This document shows, in pieces, positions 33,044 through 42,963 of a stretch of 64,000 bases of DNA (its first letter is position 1; the number at the start of each line of letters is the position of its first letter). The stretch lies in contig JAQJZZ010000013.1 of NCBI GenBank assembly GCA_030077755.1, forward strand, positions 372,001-436,000. The letters are read 5' to 3'. The notes below the pieces were generated by a model. The model saw only the letters and a list, made by a program, of their open reading frames with translations, did not search any database and was not told the DNA's origin. The translations under genes were made by a program, and so were the position numbers. The DNA comes from Filosporella fistucella (Eukaryota; Ascomycota; Leotiomycetes; Helotiales).

Positions 33044-34612
33044 ATGAATTCATCGAGGAATATTGTTGCCGTGGTACGAAGGGCTGGAAATCCTACCAAA
33101 ACAATTCCAAAAATTTGGGCAAGGCAAACTTCTATATACCTCAACCCCGCCACTCCAACAACCAAACAACATGATGCGACAAAGAAGTTTCACTCCGAAA
33201 CTGGGAGGAAGGCAGCTGCTGGAACGGCCGTAGCATCCAACCCAGCAATGGCATTCCCATGCCTCGACGCTTTAGAATCGAAATCTGCGACTCTAGAAGC
33301 TCGCTCTTTATCCAGCGGCCCCGAGCCATCTTACACCAGCGGAGCGACACTCAAATACCATTGCAAGGATCCTTTGCTACTTGATTGGGGAGGAGTCCTC
33401 CCTGAATTTGATATAGCATATGAAACTTGGGGAGAAATCAATTCGAACAAATCCAATGTTATTCTACTTCATACCGGCCTCTCTGCATCGTCGCATGCGC
33501 ATTCTACAGAGGCAAATCCCAAGCCAGGATGGTGGGAAAAGTTCATCGGTCCCGGAGGATGTTTGGATACCAATAAATACCATATAATTTGTACGAATGT
33601 TATCGGCGGCTGTTACGGCTCTACTGGTCCAGGGAGTATTGATCCTGCAGACGGAAAACGATATGCCACTAGGTTTCCAATTCTCACAATGGAAGATATG
33701 GTTCGAGCCCAATTTCGACTTCTCGACGGGCTAGGAATCAAGAAGCTATATGCAAGTGTCGGAGCTAGCATGGGAGGTATGCAGTCTTTGGCAGCTGGAG
33801 TTCTGTTCCCAGAACGTGTTGGCAGAATTGCCAGTATTTCAGGCTGTGCAAGAAGCCATCCGTACAGTATTGCAATGCGACACACACAACGGCAAGTCCT
33901 TATGATGGATCCGAAGTGGAACAGAGGATTTTATTACGATAGTATACCTCCCCATGCTGGAATGAAGCTTGCAAGAGAAATTGCAACCGTTACATATCGC
34001 TCCGGACCAGAGTGGGAGCAAAGATTTGGCAGGAGGCGTGCAGATCCTAGCAAGCAGCCTGCATTGTGCCCGGACTTTCTGATCGAGACCTATTTGGACC
34101 ACGCAGGAGAAAAGTTCTGTCTGGAATACGATCCCAATAGCTTACTGTACGTGAGCAAGGCAATGGATCTCTTTGATCTGGGCGCTGAAAATCAAGCTGC
34201 CAGTGCTTCACGACGAGCTGCACATGCTCGAAGGCTTGAAGCAGGGCAACCCGAGTACTCTGAAGCAGCTTCATGTAGCTTGACTCTGCCAGATTCACCT
34301 TACGAAGAGCAGCCAGACTCAAATGGTCCAACCGACCTGAATGCACCTGTTTCACATTCATCAAGCCCTCCGAAAGATTTGGTTCTAGGATTGAAAGGCC
34401 TGAGAGACCACCCGGCTTTGATTATGGGTGTAGAAAGCGATATTCTATTTCCTGCTTGGCAACAACGAGAGATTGCCGAGACTCTAAGGAAAGCGGGAAA
34501 CCATAGTGTCACTCATGTTGAGCTTGGAGAAGATGTCAGCCTTTTTGGTCATGACAGCTTTTTACTTGATCTGGAACATATTGGGGGCAATTTGAGGCAA
34601 TTTCTGGGATGA
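33044..34612 (+). CDS. cysA: serine O-acetyltransferase, CysA type (alpha/beta-hydrolase fold), probably mitochondrial
   Basis: A single exon of 522 residues from ATG 33044. The basic, hydroxyl-rich N terminus ([15 protein letters not shown]...) looks like a mitochondrial presequence. The enzyme core starts near residue 110 ([20 protein letters not shown]). The triad is Ser242 in VGASMGGMQ, Asp466 in GVESDILFP and His503 in LFGHDSF. The family is homologous to homoserine O-acetyltransferase (MET2), but the stretches [14 protein letters not shown] and [20 protein letters not shown] are those of the Aspergillus CysA / fission yeast Cys2 group, which acetylates L-serine for cysteine synthesis. 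The distinction from MET2 is by recognition of these blocks, not by test. A variable, Ser-rich insert lies at about 385-445. Confidence 0.88.
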   Translation: MNSSRNIVAVVRRAGNPTKTIPKIWARQTSIYLNPATPTTKQHDATKKFHSETGRKAAAGTAVASNPAMAFPCLDALESKSATLEARSLSSGPEPSYTSGATLKYHCKDPLLLDWGGVLPEFDIAYETWGEINSNKSNVILLHTGLSASSHAHSTEANPKPGWWEKFIGPGGCLDTNKYHIICTNVIGGCYGSTGPGSIDPADGKRYATRFPILTMEDMVRAQFRLLDGLGIKKLYASVGASMGGMQSLAAGVLFPERVGRIASISGCARSHPYSIAMRHTQRQVLMMDPKWNRGFYYDSIPPHAGMKLAREIATVTYRSGPEWEQRFGRRRADPSKQPALCPDFLIETYLDHAGEKFCLEYDPNSLLYVSKAMDLFDLGAENQAASASRRAAHARRLEAGQPEYSEAASCSLTLPDSPYEEQPDSNGPTDLNAPVSHSSSPPKDLVLGLKGLRDHPALIMGVESDILFPAWQQREIAETLRKAGNHSVTHVELGEDVSLFGHDSFLLDLEHIGGNLRQFLG

Positions 34613-35626
34613 GACAGGGTCTGCGGGGAAGAAGTTTACTTGATACTGCCTGCTCTACGGTGTCGATTACTGCTTACTGCAACAGAACATGGCTTAGTTG
34701 TTTCTTCGACACAGATGACAAATGCAGTTATTCAGACGACCAGCTGTACCTCTAGTATGCGACATAATTAGAACCGAGAACTTTCTCCGGGTTGGGATGT
34801 ATAATTGGATATCGCATTAGTTTGGCGTTATTGATAGCATTTTCAGCGCAGTATATTTTCGATACCAAAAGCTAAAGAATATATTAACACACGAACTGTT
34901 TCGTACAGCATTTTCTCTCCAACCATGTACCTCGATGAAATTTCTGAGTTCGCGCCATGCGACCATACTCCACATCCCAATAACCTTGAGTCAGATAAAT
35001 ACCACGTTCTTGTCCCCACGCTTCGGGTCGAACATATCACATTCACAAACCTACCCATACAAATCTTCACCCTCCCGCCTCTCAACGCCACATCCTTATC
35101 ACGTTCCCAAATTTTGCTTTTTCGGACCTGCCCGTGCAGCCTAGGGGTCCCACCAGCCAATCTAGATCGCTCTCGTCCCGTCTGACATGGTAGCTTCAAC
35201 CAATCATTGATTTCTTTACCCTTGCGCAGACAAGCGAACAAAAACTTTAAGGGTTGCTTTTTCCACTGCCCCGCTATCTCTCCCTCCATAAGAATTGAGC
35301 TTCCGTCCCATCTTTTTCCTCTCTCTCCATCTCGAGTTCTGGCACAGCATTGACACCCAAGTCAATGCAAAGCAGATCCTTATAATTAGTACAGTGAGCG
35401 ACTTGAAGTCTTTGCGCTTACTGATCGGGGACGAAGAAAGACTTCACGGGTGTTAAGTACATGACGATAACGATACCCTAATTTTTACACTTATTTTTCA
35501 ATCTACAACCACAAAACGGCTTCAGAAACTCAACTGCTTCTTGTATATACTTCTGACGACGAAGAGAACGAGGTTTCTGGATATAATACCCTTTTCGAAT
35601 CGCAGAGAGAAGGTTCTTCAGGCGCA
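34613..35626. other. intergenic between cysA and the SLC35F-like gene
   Basis: About 1 kb. A 148-codon minus-strand frame (34843-35289) lacks any recognisable domain and was not accepted. The last 300 bases are the likely promoter and 5' leader of the transporter. Confidence 0.4.
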
Positions 35627-36976
35627 ATGGCGAGCAATAATATGGGAGTGAAGGGTGTAGAGACCCATGAGCGACAGGTTGGAGAGAGCTATCGCAAGTC
35701 GACTGATGGATTGGAGGTTGATGGAAGAGGAATGGAGATGGCTCCTGAGAGGTCAAACAGCGAGGATGTTGATGGAGAGGTGTTGGCGCATGCACTTGAT
35801 GTCTTGGAGAACAAGAAGAAGGCTTGGTATGCATACTTGACAACGAAGGATTTCTGGATTGTCTTGCTTATTGGGTACGGGCTATATCTCTACCAAATTG
35901 ATTCAAAATGCTAAATGCTCTCTAGACAAGTCCTTGCCCTTTGCATCACTGCTACCAATACCTTCTCTACCTTGCTTGTTATGAAAGGCACATCAATCCC
36001 AGCTTTCCAGACACTCTTCAACTACATTGTTCTCACTGCTATCTACACCACCTACACAATCTACAAATATGGTTTCAAGAAATACGCCAAGATCCTCTTA
36101 GTCGATGGCTGGAAATATGCTATCTTGAGTTTCATGGATGTGGAAGGAAACTATTTCACCGTGTTGGCCTACAGATACACCAATCTTCTATCCGTACGTC
36201 AGAAATGCTCTTCTACTATTATCAGATACTAATTCCACCAGGCTCAACTCCTCAATTTCTGGTCCATCATCTGCGTTGTAATCGTCTCTTTCGTCCTCCT
36301 TCGTGTGCGATATAAGTGGGCTCAAATCGCCGGTATCCTCATCTGCTGCGGCGGCATGGGTATTCTGCTAGCCTCAGACCACATCACAGGAGCCAACGGC
36401 GGTAATCCTCCTACTCAACTCAAAGGTGATCTCTTCGGTCTCGCAGGTGCGACTTTCTACGGTCTCTCGAATGTATTCGAAGAATGGTTCGTCAGTAAAA
36501 GACCTGCGTATGAGGTCCTTGGTATGCTAGGTCTCTTCGGTATCATCATCAATGGTATTACAGCTGGTATCTTCGACCGCAATTCCTTCAAATCTGCTAC
36601 TTGGGACGGACAGGTAGGAGGGTACATCGTAGGCTACACCTTGGCCTTAACCCTCTTTTACTCTCTTGCTCCTATAATTCTTCGCATGGCTTCCGCAGCA
36701 TTCTTCGACATCTCCCTCCTTACAGGCAATTTCTGGGGCGTCATCATTGGAATCAAGGTCTTTGGATATACCATCTACTACCTATACCCGATCGCATTCG
36801 TTCTTATTATCCTTGGACTGGTGGCCTATTTCTTGGCTGGTAGTATGCTAGGTGATAGTAAGAAACCTTGGTTGGGCGCAAATCAAGAAGAAGGTGTTGC
36901 TGGATTGGGCACTGCAAAGTTGAAGGCTATTAAGGAGGCGAGGAGAGAGGGGTTGGTTGGGGAGGGCATGGCTTAG
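35627..36976 (+). CDS. SLC35F1/F2-like (DUF914) membrane transporter
   Basis: Exons 35627-35874, 35926-36193 and 36242-36976 give 416 residues. A polar N terminus of about 70 residues is followed by some ten membrane helices (for example VLALCITATNTFSTLLV, YIVLTAIYTTYTIYKY, IICVVIVSFVLLRV). The blocks FMDVEGNYFTVLAYRYT and TFYGLSNVFEEWFVSKRP are characteristic of the SLC35F1/F2/F6 branch of the drug/metabolite transporter superfamily (the DVEGNY and NVxEEW motifs). Substrates of the fungal members are not established; the human relatives include thiamine or queuine transporters, so a nucleotide-sugar role should not be assumed. Both introns (51 and 48 bases) have consensus GTACG donors. The location is probably an internal membrane or the plasma membrane. 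Confidence 0.85.
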
Positions 36977-37537
36977 GGAGTTTGGAGGTCTGCTGGTGGA
37001 TGAAATGAGTTGGAGTGAGACGAGGGCATGTTGTTTCTTTGGACTGAGGATTAGAGTTATGGGGGAGCAGTACTATATAGTAATGTTATCTGGTTCATCA
37101 TCTATCTACAGCTCTTCTCGGATCTCCGACGCGATTGCTAAGTCCTTAATCCACTCTACACAACCCTCTTATCCGTCTCACGCCTTAATAAGACCACTTT
37201 ATCTCTAAGCCAAAGCACGTCCCGCCTACCCAAACAAACACTCATAACTCTGCTTGCCGACAGAAATAACCCTTTCCTTCTTCATCTAATCTATCTATCC
37301 ACCCTCTGAACTTCAAGTCTTCTGCTGAAGCCACATACTTCAGGTCCTTCCTTTAAACGATTTCCATTTATAAAACACGTTTCAACCTAACTCATCTATC
37401 ATGTTACACTATCACCAATCCTCAACGCTGAACGTATGCTTGCCGAATTTTCGAAAATCCTGATTTGGAAATTTTTACATGTATGAGCGATGACAAATGG
37501 AATAAGTATAACAATGAAGACGAGTGCAACCTGACCA
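36977..37537. other. convergent intergenic region
   Basis: Lies between the 3' ends of the transporter and methyltransferase genes. It holds the first copy of a repeat described separately (37436-37496). Confidence 0.45.
37436..37496 (+). repeat. copy 1 of a ~61-base direct repeat flanking the methyltransferase gene
   Basis: About three quarters identical to 38771-38832, sharing TGCTT near the start and TTTTTACAT(A)(G/A)TATGAGCGATG(A/G)CAA near the end. Lies just 3' of the methyltransferase stop. Confidence 0.55.
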
Positions 37538-38450
37538 TTAACTAATTCTTTCTATCTCAAAGACAAGCCGCCTTGTGTCTGGGTCATCCGAAGCACGTTT
37601 GTCGTGGTCAACGCCTAATCCTGCATCGATATTCGCGTTAACCTTCCACTCGCTTCCTGTTCTCTGCCCAACCTCGTTCCACATTTTCTCGAAGCTTTCT
37701 ACATTATGCTTATGCATCTTGCTCCCAATAGCCATGGGTCCTGGTTCCAAACTACCAATCTGTTGTCCCAAAATAAGGCATCCCTTTTCGGGCTTCATCA
37801 GAGACACTATCCGCTCACAAGCCTTTACCTGGCCTTCCAAGTCAAACAAATGCAGGAAGAGACCGATATGGATGAAATCCATTTTTCCTTCTAGGTGCTT
37901 TAAAGGCCCGTCGGCGTCAAAGATATCCGCCTCCATGAAATGAGCCTTGAGCGTCTCCCTATCCAGAAAGAGGTCATACCCCAATTCCAAGAAGTCTCCT
38001 TTCAGCTCCGCACCCCACAGGTTCTCAGATGGTGCACCGTCATGAACCAACTTGCGGAGATCTTGGGCGCAGCAGCACCCGAGATCAAGCAAGGAGGCTC
38101 CTTCTTTAAGCCGCTTCAAAACCAGCGAGTAAGAATCAGAGCGACTAATGCTGAGATCAATGAAGCGGAGTTGTCCGATACATGGATAAGGGTAGATTTC
38201 CCAAGCTCTGTCACGCTATTTGAGGTTAGTCGTCAAGTATCAAACACCAGGAAAAACTTGTTCATTGTACCACTTCCAAGATGTGCGGAATTACTCGATC
38301 TGGGGCGATATGGCTGTAGTTCTCTAGTAAATCTCTCTGAGCTTCGGGAATATTCTCGAGAGTTGCCGTGTACCATTCTACAGACTTATCACGGGTTCCT
38401 ATCTCAGGTAGTGTAGCAGGAAGAGCAGTAGTAGTCTTTGCGGATGTCAT
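37538..38450 (-). CDS. LaeA-like / SAM-dependent methyltransferase domain protein
   Basis: Minus-strand exons 38450-38271 and 38215-37538 give 285 residues. The 55-base intron joins HILEV to RDRAWEIYPYPCIG, a block that defines a large group of fungal secondary-metabolism-type methyltransferases. The SAM-binding motif I is LLDLGCCCAQDLRKLV (LDLGCCxxQ), followed by DGAPSENLWGAEL, GYDLFLDRETL, EADIFD and the post-motif DFIHIGLFLHLFD. No signal peptide is present. The substrate is unknown; such enzymes occur both in metabolite clusters and alone. Here no synthase gene is beside it, so a cluster role is not supported. Its neighbours are a transporter (convergent) and AT-rich, repeat-bearing DNA upstream. 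Confidence 0.85.
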
Positions 38451-39814
38451 AATGGAAATGATTTTCAGGCGGGCTGAACACTTGAAATGAATAAGAAGCG
38501 AGATACTAAGAAAAGGAACGAGGACATTTATCAGTAAGGCATAGCCTCTGCAGGCAGCTCCGTGCAGAACTTGACGCGTGGCTGTCGTGTGACTTTTTAA
38601 AAGGACGATGTACTGTGCCGCAATGTAATTTCACGTGACGTCTCAAAATTCAATACAATTAAGTTATAGTAGCTTTCAAGATGTGGTGTTATAGTATAGA
38701 CTATGTTACAGGGTGTCAAACTTGCTATTAGAATACCGTGTTCCTCGGCCCTCTAAAAGCAGAACAAAGTAAATGCTTTCCAATTTTTCAAAATTCACAG
38801 TTAGGGAACTTTTTACATATATGAGCGATGGCAAGTAAGATAGATTTGATACTAGTGTAATTACATGTGAATATAAAGTATAACATATTCTTGAAGAAGG
38901 AATTCTGCTCAACTGGGATGAGTTCTGATTCTTTGTTAATTGTAAGGTGATATTTAGTGATTATAACGAAGAATATCTTGGCGGGAAAGTAGATTGCCAA
39001 TATCTACTTGTAGATTCGAAAGAAGTCATCTGTATTCTAGAAGATGGAATAGCCAAAGGAAAGAAGTCACTTAATACGAGTTAATAGGGCTGATATTCCT
39101 GTAGAGCGCAAATAGAACTAGTATTTTCAATCGAATAAGGATATGATAGCTGTTAGAACTGAAAGTTAAAAAGAGTATCTTGAGTTACTCAACTCCCTCC
39201 ATGGGATTCAGTATTTCAAATATAACAAGGGTGGGAAAGGAGCTGTGGACGTGAATTGGTAGCAGATGCATCCTTAAATCTGACAAACGGAATCGGGGTA
39301 ATTAAAAATGCAGTAGGTCGGTAAGGAGGAGTCAATAAAAAGGCTTGAAATCGAACTCATGTGACTATTTTAAGCTCACACACCGCAATATTTTCTCTGA
39401 AGTGCATGCACAGAATGTCAGCTTGCCTGTTCATCCTGAAAGTATCAGATCTACCCTCTATCCTCAGGCACTTGCTTGGAAACAGTACCTCGGGATTCTC
39501 TAGGCATGTTTAATAAATATATCAGGCTACCATCTTGCTGCCTCAAGTTTTGAAATTGAAAACGGCATCTAGGCACCAGGAAAATCGAGATGTTCTTATA
39601 TCTACTGCCTACTGCCTGAAGTAGCGATGACTCTTATTTTGATTTGTGGACGTATAGCTTTATATGACGAGTAAATGAGATTAAGATCTGGGTTCATGGT
39701 TTGAAGAACTTTTACGTAGTAAATATCTTCGTTGTGAGGACGAAGTCAAGCCTAACTGGTGCTCCAGATGTGGGAACTGGAAGCCAGATCGCGCGCATCA
39801 TAGGAGTGAAACTA
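38451..39814. other. AT-rich intergenic DNA
   Basis: Nothing coding recognised. Base composition turns AT-rich after about 38640. The second copy of the 61-base repeat is at 38771-38832. Confidence 0.4.
38771..38832 (+). repeat. copy 2 of the ~61-base direct repeat
   Basis: Counterpart of 37436-37496, same orientation, about 1.3 kb away on the other side of the methyltransferase gene. Compared with copy 1, several CG sites read as CA or TA-type sites, as expected for a decaying duplicate. Confidence 0.55.
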
Positions 39815-40225
39815 ATCGTTGTGTTCCAAAAATGGATCATTTTTGCCCTTGCTAATGAGTTCCACTCCATGCGGGAAAAATATTCTATACCAAAGACGTG
39901 TTCATATGTGATAACGAGGGTAAGTTTTAATTGTATTTACTTTCGGCATAAGAATTAAGAACCAGTTTATTCCCACGCTAATAATGGTACTGACCTCTGT
40001 ATTTTCAAGATAGACCATTTCTGCCCTTGGCAATGAGGTAATAAAGTCTACTTCATCCGCGAAAACTATTCTACAGCAAAGACATCTTCATATGTGATAT
40101 CGCCGGCAAGCTTCAATTGTATGTCCTTTCGGCATAAGAATGAAAAACCAGTTCATTCCCACATTGATAGTGGCACTGGCCGTTGCATTTCCAAGACGGA
40201 CCATTTCTGCCTCTGGCATGCAAGA
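39815..40225 (+). repeat. diverged tandem repeat, ~180-186 base period
   Basis: The anchor word (A/T)GGA(C/T)CATTT(T/C)TGCC recurs at about 39833, 40011 (as TAGACCATTTCTGCC) and 40197. Between anchors the order is the same: a TATTCTA...CAAAGAC block, TTCATATGTGATA, then TTTCGGCATAAGAAT and a TTCCCAC...GATAGTGG(C/T)AC block. The third copy is cut short. Translations of two copies share FNCxxFRHKN and DHFC, so the unit may derive from a coding repeat, but stops interrupt it. Confidence 0.6.
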
Positions 40226-40647
40226 GAAGCCTACCTACCTAATTCCCAACAGCGCGCCGTTGACTCACTCACCTTCCCCCTCCACTTCAATCCTTCGACT
40301 CACCTACCAAAAATAAACAAGGCAAACGATCTACCTCAAACAACAATGATCCCACTCCACTCATAGGTAAAAGCTAAGTCTAGTTTTGAGTCCTTGACTC
40401 AATCTCTCGTAAATATCAAGGCTGTATAAACGAGGCAAACGATCCATCTAGAACAAAACTTATTGTTATTCCTACTCATACGTAAAAGCTAAGTCTTTGA
40501 CTCAATCTCTCGTAAATGTCTCATGGCTGAAGGAATAGACGAGGCAGATTCATGTCTCGGTGATGGATGTTAATCCTGAATCCTTCGGTGATTGAGATAA
40601 GAGCCCGCAAGGGAATCGTTGGGAGAGACTTGTGATGAGCTTGCGCT

Positions 40648-41100
40648 TTAGAAGTCAGGACTAAGGAGTGTACGATATGGTGCAGGATTAGATATCGGGG
40701 GAAGGAATTCAATTTTACTTGAGATTCTGAGGGGCCAGGTACTGCCGTCTCGCCAGGGAATATTTCTGTAGTCATCGATGCCGAATTCGCGGAGCTGGTG
40801 GGAGGGATTTTGGTAGTATATCCATGTGGAAGTACCATTCACCCACCAGGTGTGGTGTAATACCAGTTTCCTGTAGTCGATACCGAACTTTGTCTCTAAC
40901 CCGAAACCTACCGTCTCTCTACTATGCTCGCTCAAGGCTCCTGTACTCCATACATACTCCCAAGCATCATTAATCCCAAACTCTCGGAGTTGTGATGAGG
41001 TATCTTGGTACTAAAGCCAGGCGGAGGTACCATTAAGCCATATCGAAGGAATTACTTGCGTCCAATCAAGAATTGTGACTGGTGTATTGTTGTTTAAATT
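40648..41100 (-). pseudogene. relic of a fucose-specific (AAL-type) lectin
   Basis: On the minus strand two adjacent units read WLNGTSAWL*YQDTSSQLRE and WVNGTSTWIYYQNPSHQLRE, each followed by FGI(N/D)D and a Trp. This is the blade pattern of Aleuria aurantia-type fucose lectins, six-bladed propellers in which each blade has a W-x-x-x-x-x-x-xYYQD...REY element. An in-frame TAG stands at 41011-41013, where Tyr is expected. Only about two blades are visible; the rest is lost or frame-shifted. The N-terminal side may continue toward 41450 in broken frames. Identification rests on two repeats only. Confidence 0.5.
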
Positions 41101-42963
41101 GACACCTAAGAATACAATAATTTTTCAAACTTGAATCAAACTACAGAAATGATCACGGAAATGGTTACAGAAGGTCGCAGAAAATAAAACCTGATAACCT
41201 GGAATGATGGCGGCGACGAATTCATGGAAGTCTATGACCAATCTACCAATGGAGCAATACACGGACGTGTATACCGCAAATCTGTCTGACTTACAGGGAA
41301 CTACTCTATTGGTGCCTCTCTGCAGTCATCGAGAACTACTCACCATGCCAAACATACATCTCCAGCTCTGGATTCATAACTGTATAAATCCGAAGCTCTA
41401 CGTATTTGCCTTACCTTCCACACATTCTACATTCTCAATCCATCCAATATTTTGAGAACTAGAGGCCTATATTCTCACCAGCTGACTCCGTTCAAGTCAG
41501 CTAGTAGATTTATGACTCCTTTTCACGTCCGAAGACTCACATGTCCAATCCCCTTAACCCAGTATCCTTCGAGATCAAGAAAATCGATGGCCCACCACCA
41601 AGTTCAGCCGCACCCTAGCTCCATTCGTAGGGCTGACTCTATCCCCATTCCCCACACATATCCCGCTCCAGGAGTAACAGCTACAAGGTGAACCTTTGTT
41701 CCACCGCAAAGTCCAAATTCTCTCACCGAGTTCCAGGCCCCCAACCCCCAACTTCTCCAACTTCCAACCCCCAATATTCAATTTCCCCTTCCTTTTCCAA
41801 AACAAACAAACTCCATTCCATTGACGCCTGTGCATCGGAATGATCGATCCGAATCCCAAATCCCAAATCTTGAAACAGCGGAACGAGGCAATTGATCCTT
41901 CAAGGCTGCGCCCGAGAAGTTGGTTGGTGATATACCAAAAGTGGTAAAGAATTGCAGCGAGGCGCTTTATTCCTCTTCCCTTGCAGCCTTGCCGATAATA
42001 CTTTTTTCAATTCCCGGCGTCCTTGGCTGCCTCGCGCCACTATCACAATGATGCCTCCAATCTCAACCTGATGCCCTTGCTTCCAAGCCTCCTCATTTTC
42101 TCGAGAAATGAATTGTCGACGCAAGGCTCGTTCGGGTGCAAGGAACCTCATGTATCGAAATTGTGTTACCGCTGAGCATTCACCGGGCGATGTCTCGTTG
42201 CCTCGCAGCTGTACAATGTGAGAGCCTGGAAATGTGGTCTAATGATCTGATCACATCGTGAGATACATCAGCAGGTCGGAAGGAGCTGGAGAGAGGTGGT
42301 ACCAAAGTCTGTGTTCGATACGGAGGAATTCGGAATTCTAGAGGGATCGTGTGTATCTTATCGTACGGTAATGTCACATCATGTAACATATGGGGAGATC
42401 CAGTTCAGGAGAAGATATGTATTGTAGCATAACTATGTAATGGAGAGAATAGCAATTGTTTACATGAAAAAATGAGCTTGTCCTGTCAATGAAAAAATCG
42501 ACGAGACAGTAGTCCCAGTTGTGATGCCGAGAATAACGTATATCTTGTGAAAGGCTTGAAAAATCCAAACAACCGACCCACAAGGCTGCTACATGGTAAA
42601 GCGACTTAAATGAGGAAAACCAAAGGAATTCGTCATTGTGTGGGCCTGGACGAAAGTGATGAACACTTAGGACCGAACGTATTGCCATACCTTCCCATTC
42701 TGGGAATGGCGATGGACACAGAAATTGCACACTTATTGCTGCGCTGAGATACAATCTATGGCGTGAGGGTATACGATGTAACAGTACATGCTTGAAAACT
42801 GTGTAGTAATTAGAAAGTCCTCGAGGAGAGGGGTAGTAACTCACAATAAAGCCACCACCAATACACTTGGATAACACAACGTGCTACAGCTCGTACTCTT
42901 TTTGAATATTCACACGGTTTTCTCGTAATTGTTGTGGCTAGCGGGCCAAGAATGAAGTTGCAC
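41101..42963. other. intergenic, 3' flank of the Est1-like gene
   Basis: Several open frames without recognisable domains. A minus-strand frame of 167 codons (42374-42877) lies downstream of the Est1-like stop and is best read as 3' flank. Confidence 0.35.

Noticed and set aside
34843..35289. 148-codon minus-strand open frame
   Set aside because: No domain, lies in the presumed promoter of the transporter, probably chance.
39815..40225. CRISPR-like array
   Set aside because: Units are 180+ bases and diverged, with no short identical repeats and spacers, and the DNA is eukaryotic.
42374..42877. 167-codon minus-strand open frame downstream of the Est1-like gene
   Set aside because: Looks like 3' flank; no start context, domain or splice evidence.
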